Source: JAGXLC01 sp964585385 (GTDB lineage Bacteria; Bacteroidota; Bacteroidia; Bacteroidales; UBA12077). From it: 64,000 nt of DNA. The notes beneath the pieces are model-generated. The model was given only the letters and a program-made list of their open reading frames with translations. It did no database searches and was not told the origin of the DNA. Shown one piece after another: positions 19,083 to 27,743 of this stretch. The position numbers and the translations under genes were made by a program. The stretch covers positions 22,208 to 86,207 of the forward strand of contig CAZPDP010000011.1 in assembly GCA_964585385.1 (NCBI GenBank), given 5' to 3'. Within the stretch, counting starts at the first letter, position 1; each line of letters begins with the position of its first letter.

Positions 19083-19772
19083 TTATTTCAATAACGTCAT
19101 TTCTTTCAGAGCCGATTTATCTTTAATAATTAACACACCCTTTTTTTCCTCTATTATATCATTTTTAATGAAGTGCTGCAATGTTCTTACCACACTCATG
19201 GTCGACATTCCGCTAAATTCAGCCAGGTCTTTTCGTGAAAGATTAAGATTGAAACGAATATTCTGATAGACGTTATCAGACAGATGCAAAAGGCTATCGG
19301 CCAACCTGCCATGTGTTTGTTTCAGATTCAGGCTAATCAGTTTATTTCTAATCTGATCCATTTCTTCATTAAGGGTTTGGATGACCGAAACAGCAAAATT
19401 GTTGTTATCTCTGATTATCTGTTGAATAACTTTCTTATCAATGGCACAAACTCTTGAATCTGAAACAGCTGCCACTGAAAAATGAAACTTCTCTGTATAA
19501 AAAAGGGAGGATAGCCCGATTAATAAACCCTTAGGATATATACTGTATATTGTGGTACTGTTGTCTTCATTTTCCCTGTAGACCTTTACAATACCTTCTT
19601 TAACATAAAGGATATGAGTAAGAAATGTACCCTGCTTTTCAATGGTTTCGCCTTTCTTGTAGCTTACCTGAACCTTACTTTCACTTGTCATAATCAATTC
19701 ATTCTGATTAAGCTCATGAAAGCAAGAGGATTTAAAGTCGCAATCTGTACAGGTAGTTCGAATTTCTGCCAT
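19083..19772 (-). CDS. FNR-like Crp-family regulator with cysteine cluster
   Basis: A 229-residue Crp/Fnr regulator. I use the ATG at 19772; the frame reaches a TTG at 19784. A cyclic-nucleotide-type beta barrel and dimer helix are followed by a winged helix (DLAEFSGMSTMSVVRTLQ). The N-terminus has Cys8, Cys11 and Cys17 (C-x2-C-x5-C, as in E. coli FNR) and Cys109 lies where FNR has Cys122. All four ligands of an oxygen-sensitive 4Fe-4S cluster are therefore present. The recognition helix keeps the Arg but has Met and Val where FNR has Glu and Ser, so the operator may differ. It sits between the nqr operon and the divergent Mrp-type operon. Confidence 0.85.
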   Translation of the reverse strand: MAEIRTTCTDCDFKSSCFHELNQNELIMTSESKVQVSYKKGETIEKQGTFLTHILYVKEGIVKVYRENEDNSTTIYSIYPKGLLIGLSSLFYTEKFHFSVAAVSDSRVCAIDKKVIQQIIRDNNNFAVSVIQTLNEEMDQIRNKLISLNLKQTHGRLADSLLHLSDNVYQNIRFNLNLSRKDLAEFSGMSTMSVVRTLQHFIKNDIIEEKKGVLIIKDKSALKEMTLLK

Positions 19773-19795
19773 TTCATTCAACAACTTTGGGTGTA

Positions 19796-19803
19796 CAAAT
19801 ATA
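19796..19803 (-). promoter_or_regulatory. Candidate -7 box of the FNR-like regulator
   Basis: TATATTTG on the minus strand, 23 bases upstream of the ATG at 19772, matches TAnnTTTG. The region between this gene and the divergent operon is very AT-rich apart from a short CCCCGCGG island (19870s). Confidence 0.45.
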
Positions 19804-19934
19804 AATAAATCTATTTTTTTATCGACTTATTTATATATTTATTTTTCCATATTCATATATTTTTATAGCTCCCCGCGGCCCATTTTTATTTTTTAGAATA
19901 TATCTATTTTTTATGGTTGGAATTCAATTAGTGT

Positions 19935-19957
19935 TATTTTTGTAACATCTAAGTTTG
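19935..19957 (+). promoter_or_regulatory. Candidate -7 boxes of the Mrp-type operon
   Basis: Two matches to TAnnTTTG occur: TATTTTTG at 19935-19942 and TAAGTTTG at 19950-19957, 30-45 bases before the first ATG (19987). Either could drive the operon. Confidence 0.4.
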
Positions 19958-19986
19958 TAAATATATAGAATTCTAAATTTATCAAA

Positions 19987-20481
19987 ATGAAATTTAAAAA
20001 TATATTCGTTTCCTTCTTAATCGGTTTGGGGTTCTGGATTTTACTTAATAATACTTTTGACCCGCTGATTCTTGCAATTGGAGCAGGTTTATCCCTTTTA
20101 CTTTCGCTAATATTTTGCGCAAGATGTGATGTATTTTCTGAGTTAAAACTCACTCCAATAGCATTATTATACACGATTATCTATATTCTGATTTTTCTTT
20201 TTGAACTTGTTAAGTCCAACCTGGATGTTGCACGTCGTGTTCTAACCCCTTCACTACCTATCAACCCAGGCATTGTAGAAGTAAAGACCAAGCTGAAATC
20301 AAAAATGGGCAGACTGATTCTGGCTAATTCCATAACACTTACCCCTGGTACATTAACAATAGATATAAAAGAAGACACCCTATACATTCACTGGATTGAC
20401 GTTCAGACAGAAGATATTAAGGGTGCTACCGAGCAGATTGTAAGAAAATTTGAAAAATATTTAGAAAAAATATATGGTTAA
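19987..20481 (+). CDS. mrpE: MrpE-like subunit (MbhA type)
   Basis: A 164-residue protein of the Mrp Na+/H+ antiporter subunit E family. Two or three hydrophobic helices lie in residues 5-80, followed by a soluble tail with the signature LTPGTLTIDIKEDTLYIHWID near 117-137. It is the first gene of the operon running to 31.3 kb and overlaps mrpF by eight bases. In group-4 membrane hydrogenases and Mbx/MBS complexes the same subunit is called MbhA/MbsA. No mrpA precedes it, which argues against a plain Mrp antiporter. Confidence 0.92.
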   Translation: MKFKNIFVSFLIGLGFWILLNNTFDPLILAIGAGLSLLLSLIFCARCDVFSELKLTPIALLYTIIYILIFLFELVKSNLDVARRVLTPSLPINPGIVEVKTKLKSKMGRLILANSITLTPGTLTIDIKEDTLYIHWIDVQTEDIKGATEQIVRKFEKYLEKIYG

Positions 20482-20734
20482 CACAATACTATCGATAGCT
20501 CTGGGAATAATGCTTTTATCCATTATTCTCTCTTTGATAAGGTTCATAAAAGGACCTTGTTATACCGACCGGGTCATTGCTTTTGATGTAATGACTATCT
20601 CCTCCCTGGCCATCATTGCAGGCATTGCTTATCTGAGCGGAAGAATTATTTACCTGGATATTGCTATGGTTTACGGAATTTTAAGTTTCCTGGGAGTATT
20701 AATTGTTGCACGATATCTGGAAAAAGGACTATAA
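20474..20734 (+). CDS. mrpF: MrpF-like subunit (MbhB type)
   Basis: An 86-residue three-helix membrane protein of the MrpF family. The signature RFIKGPCYTDRVIAFDVMT near residues 23-41 includes the conserved Asp of the family. It overlaps mrpE by eight bases and mrpG starts four bases later, showing tight coupling. It is one of the small subunits forming the sodium-related module of Mrp-type complexes. Confidence 0.93.
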   Translation: MVNTILSIALGIMLLSIILSLIRFIKGPCYTDRVIAFDVMTISSLAIIAGIAYLSGRIIYLDIAMVYGILSFLGVLIVARYLEKGL

Positions 20735-20737
20735 ATT

Positions 20738-21100
20738 ATGAATACATTAGCTGTTATCGGATCTTTTATTACCCTGGCCGGTTCAATATTCCTCCTGCTG
20801 GGTTCTATTGGACTTCTGAGGATGCCGGATTGTTTCAACCGAATCCAGGCTGGTACAAAAGCATCTACTCTCGGAACCATTTTATCTTTTACCGGTATTT
20901 TACTTATCGTTCCCGGTTGGTGGGGAAAATTACTGATATTGATTATTTCAGTAATGATAACCAACCCGGTTTCTTCTCATGTTTTGGCAAGGGCGTCGCA
21001 TTATATAAGGGTACCCCTCACAAAAGCACTGTTAGTGGATAAATACCAGGAGGACGAGCAGTATATTTCTGTTGATGATCAAAAAAATAAAAAAGAATGA
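20738..21100 (+). CDS. mrpG: MrpG-like subunit (MbhC type)
   Basis: A 120-residue three-helix protein of the MrpG family with the signature GSIGLLRMPDCFNRIQAGTKASTLG near residues 22-46 and NPVSSHVLARASH near 75-87. The C-terminus has a charged tail. Its end overlaps the next gene by four bases (ATGA). Together with MrpE and MrpF it forms the first module of the complex. Confidence 0.93.
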   Translation: MNTLAVIGSFITLAGSIFLLLGSIGLLRMPDCFNRIQAGTKASTLGTILSFTGILLIVPGWWGKLLILIISVMITNPVSSHVLARASHYIRVPLTKALLVDKYQEDEQYISVDDQKNKKE

Positions 21101-21351
21101 TACTAAAAATTATTGCCTTAGTCATTGCTTTAGCCATCATTCTAATGGCCATTATAGCAGTTCAGAACAAAAAACTTATCGTCGCCATCATCGCAGCTGG
21201 TGTGGTGAGTTTGTTTGCCTCGGTCTTCTATCTTCTCATGTCAGCACCTGACGTAGCCATGACAGAGGCAGCCATTGGCAGTGGATTATCCACAATAATC
21301 TTTTTCTATGTATTGAATAAAATCAAAAAAGACAGACTGGACAATGTTTAA
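21097..21351 (+). CDS. MbhD-like subunit (DUF4040, MrpA C-terminal part)
   Basis: An 84-residue, three-helix protein. The signature SAPDVAMTEAAIGSGLSTIIFF near 48-69 matches DUF4040, the piece found in the C-terminal part of MrpA and as MbhD in group-4 hydrogenases. It carries the conserved acidic residue in DVAMTEAA. It overlaps mrpG by four and the next gene by eight bases. In this operon the C-terminal parts of MrpA are separate genes while the large MrpA antiporter part is absent, as in Mbh/Mbx operons. Confidence 0.85.
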   Translation: MILKIIALVIALAIILMAIIAVQNKKLIVAIIAAGVVSLFASVFYLLMSAPDVAMTEAAIGSGLSTIIFFYVLNKIKKDRLDNV

Positions 21352-22048
21352 GAATATATTTGTATTTGTTGTACTCATTGGGCTGGCTTTCATTCTTTCT
21401 AAATCATACGTGATTTTGCAGCCTGAAGAAGGTTTAAATGAAGTCGCCACCCGCTATGCTGAAAAAGGACCTGAAGAAGTCGGGGCAGCTAACCTGGTAA
21501 CAGCAGTAATTGTTACATATCGGGGTTTAGATACCCTGGGTGAAGTAACCATATTGTTCATTACAGCAGCTATTATCGGTTTTTTCCTCAAGGTAAAGCT
21601 TGAAGATGAGATAGAATCAAGAAGTTTAAGAAAGACAAGTGAAATTCTTGAGACCGCTGCAAAAGTAATTACACCTGTAATTTTTCTTTTTGGTATTTAT
21701 GTATTTATTAATGGTCATCTTACCCCGGGAGGCGGTTTTCAGGGAGGCGCCATCATTGCATCCGGACTGGTATTGATGTTGCTTGCCAATCCTAAAAAAG
21801 AAGTCAATCATAAGATCATATCCTTTATTGAATCCATATCCGGTTTTTCATTCATCATACTTGGAATCCTGGGAATCTTCCTGGCAGGCGGATTCCTGGA
21901 TAATAATTTCATCAGCCTCGGTAAATTTGGGACGCTCCTTAGCGCAGGCGCAATTCCGGTAATTTACATTTTTGTCGGATTAAAGGTTGGATCCGAATTG
22001 TCAGGCATTGTAAGTAACCTACAGGAAACACAGAAAGAAAAAATATAA
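21344..22048 (+). CDS. MbhE-MrpB fusion subunit
   Basis: A 234-residue membrane protein joining two units. Residues about 1-85 correspond to MbhE, the last piece of MrpA (NLVTAVIVTYRGLDTLGEVTI). Residues about 100-225 are MrpB/MbhF (PVIFLFGIYVFINGHLTPGGGFQGG). In archaeal Mbh the two are separate genes. It overlaps its neighbours by eight bases and one base. The retained YRGLDTLGE and GHLTPGGGFQGG motifs support a working ion-translocating module. Confidence 0.85.
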   Translation: MFKNIFVFVVLIGLAFILSKSYVILQPEEGLNEVATRYAEKGPEEVGAANLVTAVIVTYRGLDTLGEVTILFITAAIIGFFLKVKLEDEIESRSLRKTSEILETAAKVITPVIFLFGIYVFINGHLTPGGGFQGGAIIASGLVLMLLANPKKEVNHKIISFIESISGFSFIILGILGIFLAGGFLDNNFISLGKFGTLLSAGAIPVIYIFVGLKVGSELSGIVSNLQETQKEKI

Positions 22049-22419
22049 TGGAACAAATCAGTTTAGCACATATTGGCTTTGTTTTAGGGATTGCAATTAT
22101 ACTAATCGGCCTTTGGGCCATTCTGACAAAGAAAAACATTATCAAAATCATTGTAGGTTTTTCTTTGTTCGACACAGGAACACATATAGTAATGGTATCC
22201 ATTGGTTATGTTCAGGGTAAAACAGCTCCGATACTGGATAAAGCCGTTAACCTTAAAAACGCCGCACAGGAAATTGTCGATCCTGTTCCCCAGGCGCTGG
22301 TACTCACAGCAATTGTCATCGGACTGGGTATTACTGCACTTATGCTTGCTTATGCTTTAAGACTTTATCAAAGAAGAAAAACATTGGAAATTAAAAAATA
22401 CAGCGATCTAAAATGGTAG
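22048..22419 (+). CDS. mrpC: MrpC/NuoK-like subunit (MbhG type)
   Basis: A 123-residue three-helix protein related to NuoK/MrpC. The C-terminal signature DPVPQALVLTAIVIGLGITALMLA near residues 79-102 is diagnostic. A Glu is absent at the usual NuoK helix-2 place, as in other MrpC proteins. It starts on the last base of the preceding gene and overlaps the next by seven bases. It links the Mrp module to the NuoL/M-like antiporter module. Confidence 0.92.
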   Translation: MEQISLAHIGFVLGIAIILIGLWAILTKKNIIKIIVGFSLFDTGTHIVMVSIGYVQGKTAPILDKAVNLKNAAQEIVDPVPQALVLTAIVIGLGITALMLAYALRLYQRRKTLEIKKYSDLKW

Positions 22420-25400
22420 AACCTATTTATATTGTCGGATCAGGCCTTGGTATTGCTTTTCTGCTTGGTATCATAAAAAAAGCAGGTAAAAATACTTCAG
22501 GTATCCTAATGCTTTTGACCATTGCTTTTATGACCTTTGTATCGGTTCAGTGGCTCTGGTCTGTCATATTTGCGGGTAATGCTCCCCATTACACTTTCAC
22601 AGCAGGATTCAAACCTCCTTTCTCGATTAACCTATTAATGGGAAGGCATGAAGCTATTCTTACCACTATGATTAATTTTTTGGGACTCCTTGGGGGATTA
22701 TACCTCTGGGATAAATTCAAAAAAGAAGGAGTCAATTCCATGATTGTTTTCCTGGTGATAATTATGGGACTGAATGTTATCATAATGACCCGTGATATTT
22801 TCAACCTGTTTGTATTTCTTGAAGTAGCGAGTATAGGTGTTGCAGGGTTGGTGGTTCTGGAAAGAAATACCAAATCGCTCTCAGCAGGATTTAAATATAT
22901 GATTGCAACCAGTATAATTGCTGGTATCCTGCTTCTGGGAATCATTTTCTCATATAAACTAGCCGGTTCACTTAATATAGATGATTTGGTAAAATCCAAC
23001 CTCTGGTTCGCTAAAGGAGGCACAACCACTGTCTTTCTGATTCTCATAGCCGTTATATTTGAATTAAAACCCTTTCCTGCTAATGGCTGGGGACTCGACC
23101 TTTATGAAGGAGCAAATCCCGGTTTAGCTGCCCTGATCTCGGGTGGAATTGCAACAGCTTCTTTATTCATACTTTATAAATTAATGCATCTTGGAGGAGA
23201 AAACTGGTATATTCCTATTGCAACCACAGGCATGATAACTTTTATTGGCTCCAACCTGCTGGGTATTAATCAAAAAAACAGCACCCGTTTGCTTGGTTAT
23301 TCATCAGTGGGGCAGATTGGTCTTATCATGATGATTCTTGGCTTTTCCAGCATGCTGGGCAACAAATTTGAATTCATAGCCTTTGGAATTCTCATAAGTC
23401 ACTTTCTTGCTAAAGCAGGCTTATTCTGGATTGCCGGCTTACTCAAAAACACAAAAATTCAAAACTGGGGTGTAATAAGAAACAGGCCATTCATGCTTTT
23501 CCTGATGGGCACCTTTATCCTGGCCCTTATCGGAATGCCACCTTTCCCATCATTCTTTGGCAAATGGGAATTCATTATGAAACTGGCTGATAATAACATG
23601 CTCGTTTGGGTTATTGGAATATTAACAGGCTCGGTACTTGAAGCAGTTTACCTGTTTCGCTGGTTTGGATATGCAGCAAAACTCGAACCAGAAGAAGAAA
23701 ACAAAATTTCGTTTCCCATACACAAAGTTATACCCATACTTTTTGCAGGCCTTGGGCTTTATATTTTCAGTTATTTCAGTGCAGAATGGATTGGCTTAAG
23801 TTTTTCCGCTGCTTTTTACATTCCGTTAATTTTGATAATTATTCTCTTTGTACTGGATTTTCTGCCTGTTTATATCAAAAATACCATTGGTATAGCAGGA
23901 CTGGGATACTATACCTACACCCTGTTTTTTAATGATTTGATACCCGGAGGCGATATTCTGCGTATCGTGTTTGCCATCCTATTCCTGGCCGGTGGACTTA
24001 TCATGCTTATTCCCGGGTATACCCAAAAAGGCAAACGAAAAGGGTTTTATCCTTTGGTAATTCTTATGTTTGCAGGATTAGGCGGTTTAATTCAGGCAGA
24101 AAATACCTTGCAGTTTTTCTTTGCCTGGGAAATTATGACCATCGCCTCCTACTTCCTAATAATGCGCGGAAAACAGGCCATGAAAGCCTCTCTGAATTAC
24201 ATCCTTTTCTCAATTAGCGGGGCTTATTTCATGCTTATGGGCTTTGCTATGGCCTTTCAGGCACATGAAAGTTTCACACTCGAAATCCTCAACAATACAA
24301 CAGGCCTCACATCCTGGATATTTCTGCTGGTAGCCATTGGTTTTATGTTTAAAATTGCCACCATTGGAATTCACATCTGGCTTCCCGGCTCTTATACTGA
24401 AGCCGAAGATGATGTGACACCCATGATATCTGCAATACTCATCAAATCAGGAGTTTTTGGTTTTCTGATATTTATGATTTCGGGCGGGAATTTTGAACTG
24501 GCAAATATTAACATCCCCTATGTTTTAGGGTGGTTAGGCGCAATAAGTGCCGTAATCGGAAATATGCTGGCTATTTACCAGGAAGATGCGAAAAAACTGA
24601 TAGCCTATTCCAGTATCGGTGTTATGGGATATATACTCTTTGCCATTTCCATGATGACCGGTTTGGGATGGCTTACAGCCGTGACCTACGGAATGCTTCA
24701 TTTCTTGTATAAAGGCTTGTTGTTCCTGGCTGTTGCCGGTGTCATATACCGAACCAGAACCCGTAAATTCTATGAGATGGGTGGTCTGATAAAGAAAATG
24801 CCGATTTCGTTTATTGCGGTATTAATCGGTATCATTACACTTGCGGGTATGCCCCCACTAGCAGGTTTTGCAGGAAAATGGCTGTTCTACAACGCAGTGA
24901 TTTTAAAAGGCTGGTATATACAGGGAACACTGGTATTCTTTGCAGGAATTGTCGCATTTTTATATTGTTTCAAACTCATTCACAACATATTTCTTGGCCC
25001 CATTAAAGATGAACACCGCAGAATAAAAGAAACATCAGTATGGTGGCTTATCCCCCAGGTTTTGCTTATCATCGTGATTATGGCATTTTCGGTACAACCC
25101 AGAATCTTTATGGAACCGGTCGGAGCCTACCTGGCCAACTATTTCCCGGGTGAAACGCTGCAATGGCAAGGAACCAAAGCCTCCACAAGTCTCGGATACT
25201 GGAATGCAACTCAAATCATGTATATAGTCGGCGGTCTGTTTGCAGTCCTTTTTGGAGCCTTGTTCTTTTTAAGCAGAAAAGCACAAAAAGTGAAACAATT
25301 CAATATGGTCTACCAGGCTGAAAGACCTTTCAGGCCAGAAACCACGCATGTGGCTTACAATATGTTTGCACATTACAATAAAGCGCTTGGAATATTCAGT

Positions 25401-25559
25401 GCGCCTCGTGTAACAAATTTCTGGAACGGGTTTTCAAACTTAATCCATGATACCGGAAATCATATTCGTCAGCTATATTCGGGTAATGGGCAAGCTTATG
25501 CACTGCATATCGTCCTGTATTTTATTGTATTTTATGTATTACTAAACGGAGGATTCTAA
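22413..25559 (+). CDS. Tandem fusion of two MrpD/NuoM-like antiporter modules
   Basis: A 1048-residue membrane protein. Two complete NuoL/M/MrpD-type modules follow each other. Module 1 (about 20-440) has the conserved Glu137 in FLEVAS, Lys219 in FELKPFPANGWG, and GMPPFPSFFGKW. Module 2 (about 540-900) has Glu573 in FFAWEIM, Lys647 in MFKIATIGIHIWLPG, and GMPPLAGFAGKW. The final part (about 900-1048) contains further helices and ends with a single C-terminal helix. Each module would form one ion channel. Archaeal MBS has two such subunits as separate genes (MbsH and MbsH'); here they are one chain. The frame is unbroken for 3.1 kb. Confidence 0.9.
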   Translation: MVEPIYIVGSGLGIAFLLGIIKKAGKNTSGILMLLTIAFMTFVSVQWLWSVIFAGNAPHYTFTAGFKPPFSINLLMGRHEAILTTMINFLGLLGGLYLWDKFKKEGVNSMIVFLVIIMGLNVIIMTRDIFNLFVFLEVASIGVAGLVVLERNTKSLSAGFKYMIATSIIAGILLLGIIFSYKLAGSLNIDDLVKSNLWFAKGGTTTVFLILIAVIFELKPFPANGWGLDLYEGANPGLAALISGGIATASLFILYKLMHLGGENWYIPIATTGMITFIGSNLLGINQKNSTRLLGYSSVGQIGLIMMILGFSSMLGNKFEFIAFGILISHFLAKAGLFWIAGLLKNTKIQNWGVIRNRPFMLFLMGTFILALIGMPPFPSFFGKWEFIMKLADNNMLVWVIGILTGSVLEAVYLFRWFGYAAKLEPEEENKISFPIHKVIPILFAGLGLYIFSYFSAEWIGLSFSAAFYIPLILIIILFVLDFLPVYIKNTIGIAGLGYYTYTLFFNDLIPGGDILRIVFAILFLAGGLIMLIPGYTQKGKRKGFYPLVILMFAGLGGLIQAENTLQFFFAWEIMTIASYFLIMRGKQAMKASLNYILFSISGAYFMLMGFAMAFQAHESFTLEILNNTTGLTSWIFLLVAIGFMFKIATIGIHIWLPGSYTEAEDDVTPMISAILIKSGVFGFLIFMISGGNFELANINIPYVLGWLGAISAVIGNMLAIYQEDAKKLIAYSSIGVMGYILFAISMMTGLGWLTAVTYGMLHFLYKGLLFLAVAGVIYRTRTRKFYEMGGLIKKMPISFIAVLIGIITLAGMPPLAGFAGKWLFYNAVILKGWYIQGTLVFFAGIVAFLYCFKLIHNIFLGPIKDEHRRIKETSVWWLIPQVLLIIVIMAFSVQPRIFMEPVGAYLANYFPGETLQWQGTKASTSLGYWNATQIMYIVGGLFAVLFGALFFLSRKAQKVKQFNMVYQAERPFRPETTHVAYNMFAHYNKALGIFSAPRVTNFWNGFSNLIHDTGNHIRQLYSGNGQAYALHIVLYFIVFYVLLNGGF

Positions 25560-25569
25560 ATATCGAACT

Positions 25570-26463
25570 ATGAAGATACTGTACGTTTTATTAGGATTAT
25601 TCATCATCATCAATTACGGATTGCTTAAAACAGGACTAATCCGGAGAATTACAGCGCGTGTAGGAAAACGTATAGGCGTACCCATATATCAGCCTTATAT
25701 TGACCTTATCAAGACTTATGGCATTCGATCCCAGGTAACGCATGGCGTGATGTTCTACCTGGGTCCTGTTTTCAGACTGGCGGGCGGGATCGGAATATTC
25801 CTGTTCATGCCATTGATATATGGCTCTGATATGTTTAGTAATTTTTCATTCGCCGGTGACCTGATACTCATCCTGTACTTCATCTTTTTTGGTATGCTGG
25901 GTATGGCGCTTGGCGCTGGTGAAGGCGGGCACCCCTACTCTATTGTCGGTATCAGCAGAGGATTGTCTCAATTCACAACAGTTGAGATTCCCCTCACCCT
26001 GGCTATCATTGCCATAGCAGTTCAGTATCAAAGCTTATCAATAACCGAGATTGTAGCGGCCCAGCAGGGAGGTATAGAAAACTGGACCCTCGTAACCAAT
26101 CCACTTGCTACTATTGCAGCCTTCTTTTCTTTCCTGGGAATGATGATGTATTCTCCCTTTAATGTGGTGAATGCTCCACAGGAAAATCCTATTGGCCCCC
26201 CAACTGAATATCAGTCTACATTCCTCGGAATGCTCCAAACCAACAGGGCCATCCTTAGTGTTATGGAATCAATATTATTTGTAAATCTTTTTTATGGTGG
26301 CGCAACAAACTGGATTGAACTTGTTGTAAAAGCCTTTATAGTCTATTTCCCTGCAATATTCATCGGTACAGTTTTCCCCAGATTCAGGGTTGATCAGTCT
26401 ATTAAATGGTTTATTCTTATACCTACATTGCTGGGATTATTAGCTATTTTGTTTGCAGCTTAA
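25570..26463 (+). CDS. NuoH-like membrane anchor subunit (MbhM type)
   Basis: A 297-residue membrane protein of the NuoH/HyfC/MbhM family, which docks the soluble arm and connects the redox site to the ion channels. Signatures are RVGKRIGVPIYQPYIDLIKTYG near 31-52, the acidic loop GAGEGGHPYSIVGISRGLSQFT near 116-137, and FNVVNAPQENPIGPPTEYQS near 197-216. About eight helices are expected. It begins ten bases after the antiporter fusion. Confidence 0.92.
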   Translation: MKILYVLLGLFIIINYGLLKTGLIRRITARVGKRIGVPIYQPYIDLIKTYGIRSQVTHGVMFYLGPVFRLAGGIGIFLFMPLIYGSDMFSNFSFAGDLILILYFIFFGMLGMALGAGEGGHPYSIVGISRGLSQFTTVEIPLTLAIIAIAVQYQSLSITEIVAAQQGGIENWTLVTNPLATIAAFFSFLGMMMYSPFNVVNAPQENPIGPPTEYQSTFLGMLQTNRAILSVMESILFVNLFYGGATNWIELVVKAFIVYFPAIFIGTVFPRFRVDQSIKWFILIPTLLGLLAILFAA

Positions 26464-26476
26464 AGTTAAATGAATT

Positions 26477-27148
26477 ATGAGTGATAACAACAAAAAAGAC
26501 AAATTCTTAAAGCCTGAAAATGAGAAAAGATGGGTAACCAGCCCGGATGGAGAGAGATTTGAAGTGGATCCCATGCAGGATTATTTCTGTGATGCCCGGC
26601 CTAAAGAACACCGGCCGGCATACAGCAAAGTCGTTGAGAAATTCCTGAACTGGGCAAGAGCGGAATCCTTATGGGTATTAGGATTTGGAACCGGTTGCGG
26701 TAGCATTGAAATTTATCCGCTTATGACACCCCGGTTTGATGCTTACCGCTTTGGCGTTCAGCAGAGACCCACTCCAAGACAATCCAACGTACTCATTATT
26801 TCAGGATACCTGAGTGTAAAAACATTGAAAAGGGCAATCAGAACGTATGAACAGATGCAAAACCCCAAATTCGTTATGGGTTTGGGAAGTTGCACCATCA
26901 ACGGCGGAATGTACTGGGACAGCTACAACACAATCAACCGGCTGGATTACTACATGCCTGTCGATGTTTACGTTGCAGGTTGTATGCCCAGGCCAGAAGC
27001 CTTACTCGCTGGTTTTGAACAGTTAAAAAAACGCATAAAAGAAGGAAGAGGCGAAGGAGCCAATGACTACGCAAGGAACTTCGACTGGTACAAAGGCAAC
27101 CAGAAAAAAATTATTAAAGACTGGAATATGCCGGATTACAACTGGTAA
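26477..27148 (+). CDS. NuoB-like small subunit (MbhJ/MbxJ type) with altered cluster site
   Basis: A 223-residue soluble subunit of the NuoB/hydrogenase small-subunit family that normally holds the cluster nearest the catalytic site. Cys74 (GTGCGSIE), Cys139 (GLGSCTINGGMYWDSYN) and Cys169 (VAGCMPRPEAL) sit at three usual ligand places. NuoB has CC before AIE and hydrogenases have CxxC; here Gly75 replaces the second Cys of NuoB, and Gly71 stands where hydrogenases have the first. The only other Cys is Cys38. The fourth ligand is therefore uncertain. An unusual N-terminal extension of about 55 residues is hydrophilic. Confidence 0.9.
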   Translation: MSDNNKKDKFLKPENEKRWVTSPDGERFEVDPMQDYFCDARPKEHRPAYSKVVEKFLNWARAESLWVLGFGTGCGSIEIYPLMTPRFDAYRFGVQQRPTPRQSNVLIISGYLSVKTLKRAIRTYEQMQNPKFVMGLGSCTINGGMYWDSYNTINRLDYYMPVDVYVAGCMPRPEALLAGFEQLKKRIKEGRGEGANDYARNFDWYKGNQKKIIKDWNMPDYNW

Positions 27149-27206
27149 TTATAGAATTTAGAATTATGATTGAAAGCCAAAAGTTCGTAATTAAAAAAGA
27201 AGTAGT

Positions 27207-27743
27207 ATGGACAACGAAATAATTAAAAACATAAAAAATCACTTCGAAATCATAGATATAACAGAACAAAGAGATAACCTGACTTTTGTGAGTGTTAAAA
27301 AAGATCAGACTGTGCCTTTGGTAACTTATTTGCGGGATTACGAAGGTTTTTCGCATTTTGTTCTGCTCACTGCTGTTGACTGGATTGAAGAGGATAAATT
27401 TCAGCTAACGTATATTCTCAACCACCCTGAGAAAAAATTAGATATTGGAGTCAGAACAGGAATACCCCGTGAAAATTCAGTAATGGAATCAGCTCACCAT
27501 TTATGGGCAGATATCGCCACGCATCAGCGCGAACTGAAGGAAAACTTCGGAATTGATTTTCCGGGTAGCCCGAGAGTTGATGAGGAGTTTCTCCTGGAGG
27601 GATGGGATAACACACCCCCCATGCGAAGAGAATTTGATACAAAAAAGTATTCAGAAGAAACATATTTTCCCCGACCGGGACGTGAAACGAACGATCCGGC
27701 TGAACATATGAAAAAAAAGCTATATCCTGATGAAGAAAAATAA
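27207..27743 (+). CDS. NuoC-like subunit (MbhK type)
   Basis: A 178-residue soluble subunit of the NuoC/30-kDa family. Signatures are HFVLLTAVDWIEEDKFQLTYIL near 50-71 and the ENFGIDFPGSPRVDEEFLLEGW segment near 112-133, which corresponds to the family's GI.F.GHP.L..ILL..W motif. It bridges the small and large subunits. Its 3' end overlaps the large-subunit gene by 14 bases. The 58 bases before it contain a GAATT-type repeat remnant. Confidence 0.88.
   Translation: MDNEIIKNIKNHFEIIDITEQRDNLTFVSVKKDQTVPLVTYLRDYEGFSHFVLLTAVDWIEEDKFQLTYILNHPEKKLDIGVRTGIPRENSVMESAHHLWADIATHQRELKENFGIDFPGSPRVDEEFLLEGWDNTPPMRREFDTKKYSEETYFPRPGRETNDPAEHMKKKLYPDEEK

Noticed and set aside
22589..23047. A 152-codon minus-strand frame
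   Set aside because: It is antisense to the first antiporter module, which carries conserved Glu137; the frame is a composition shadow.
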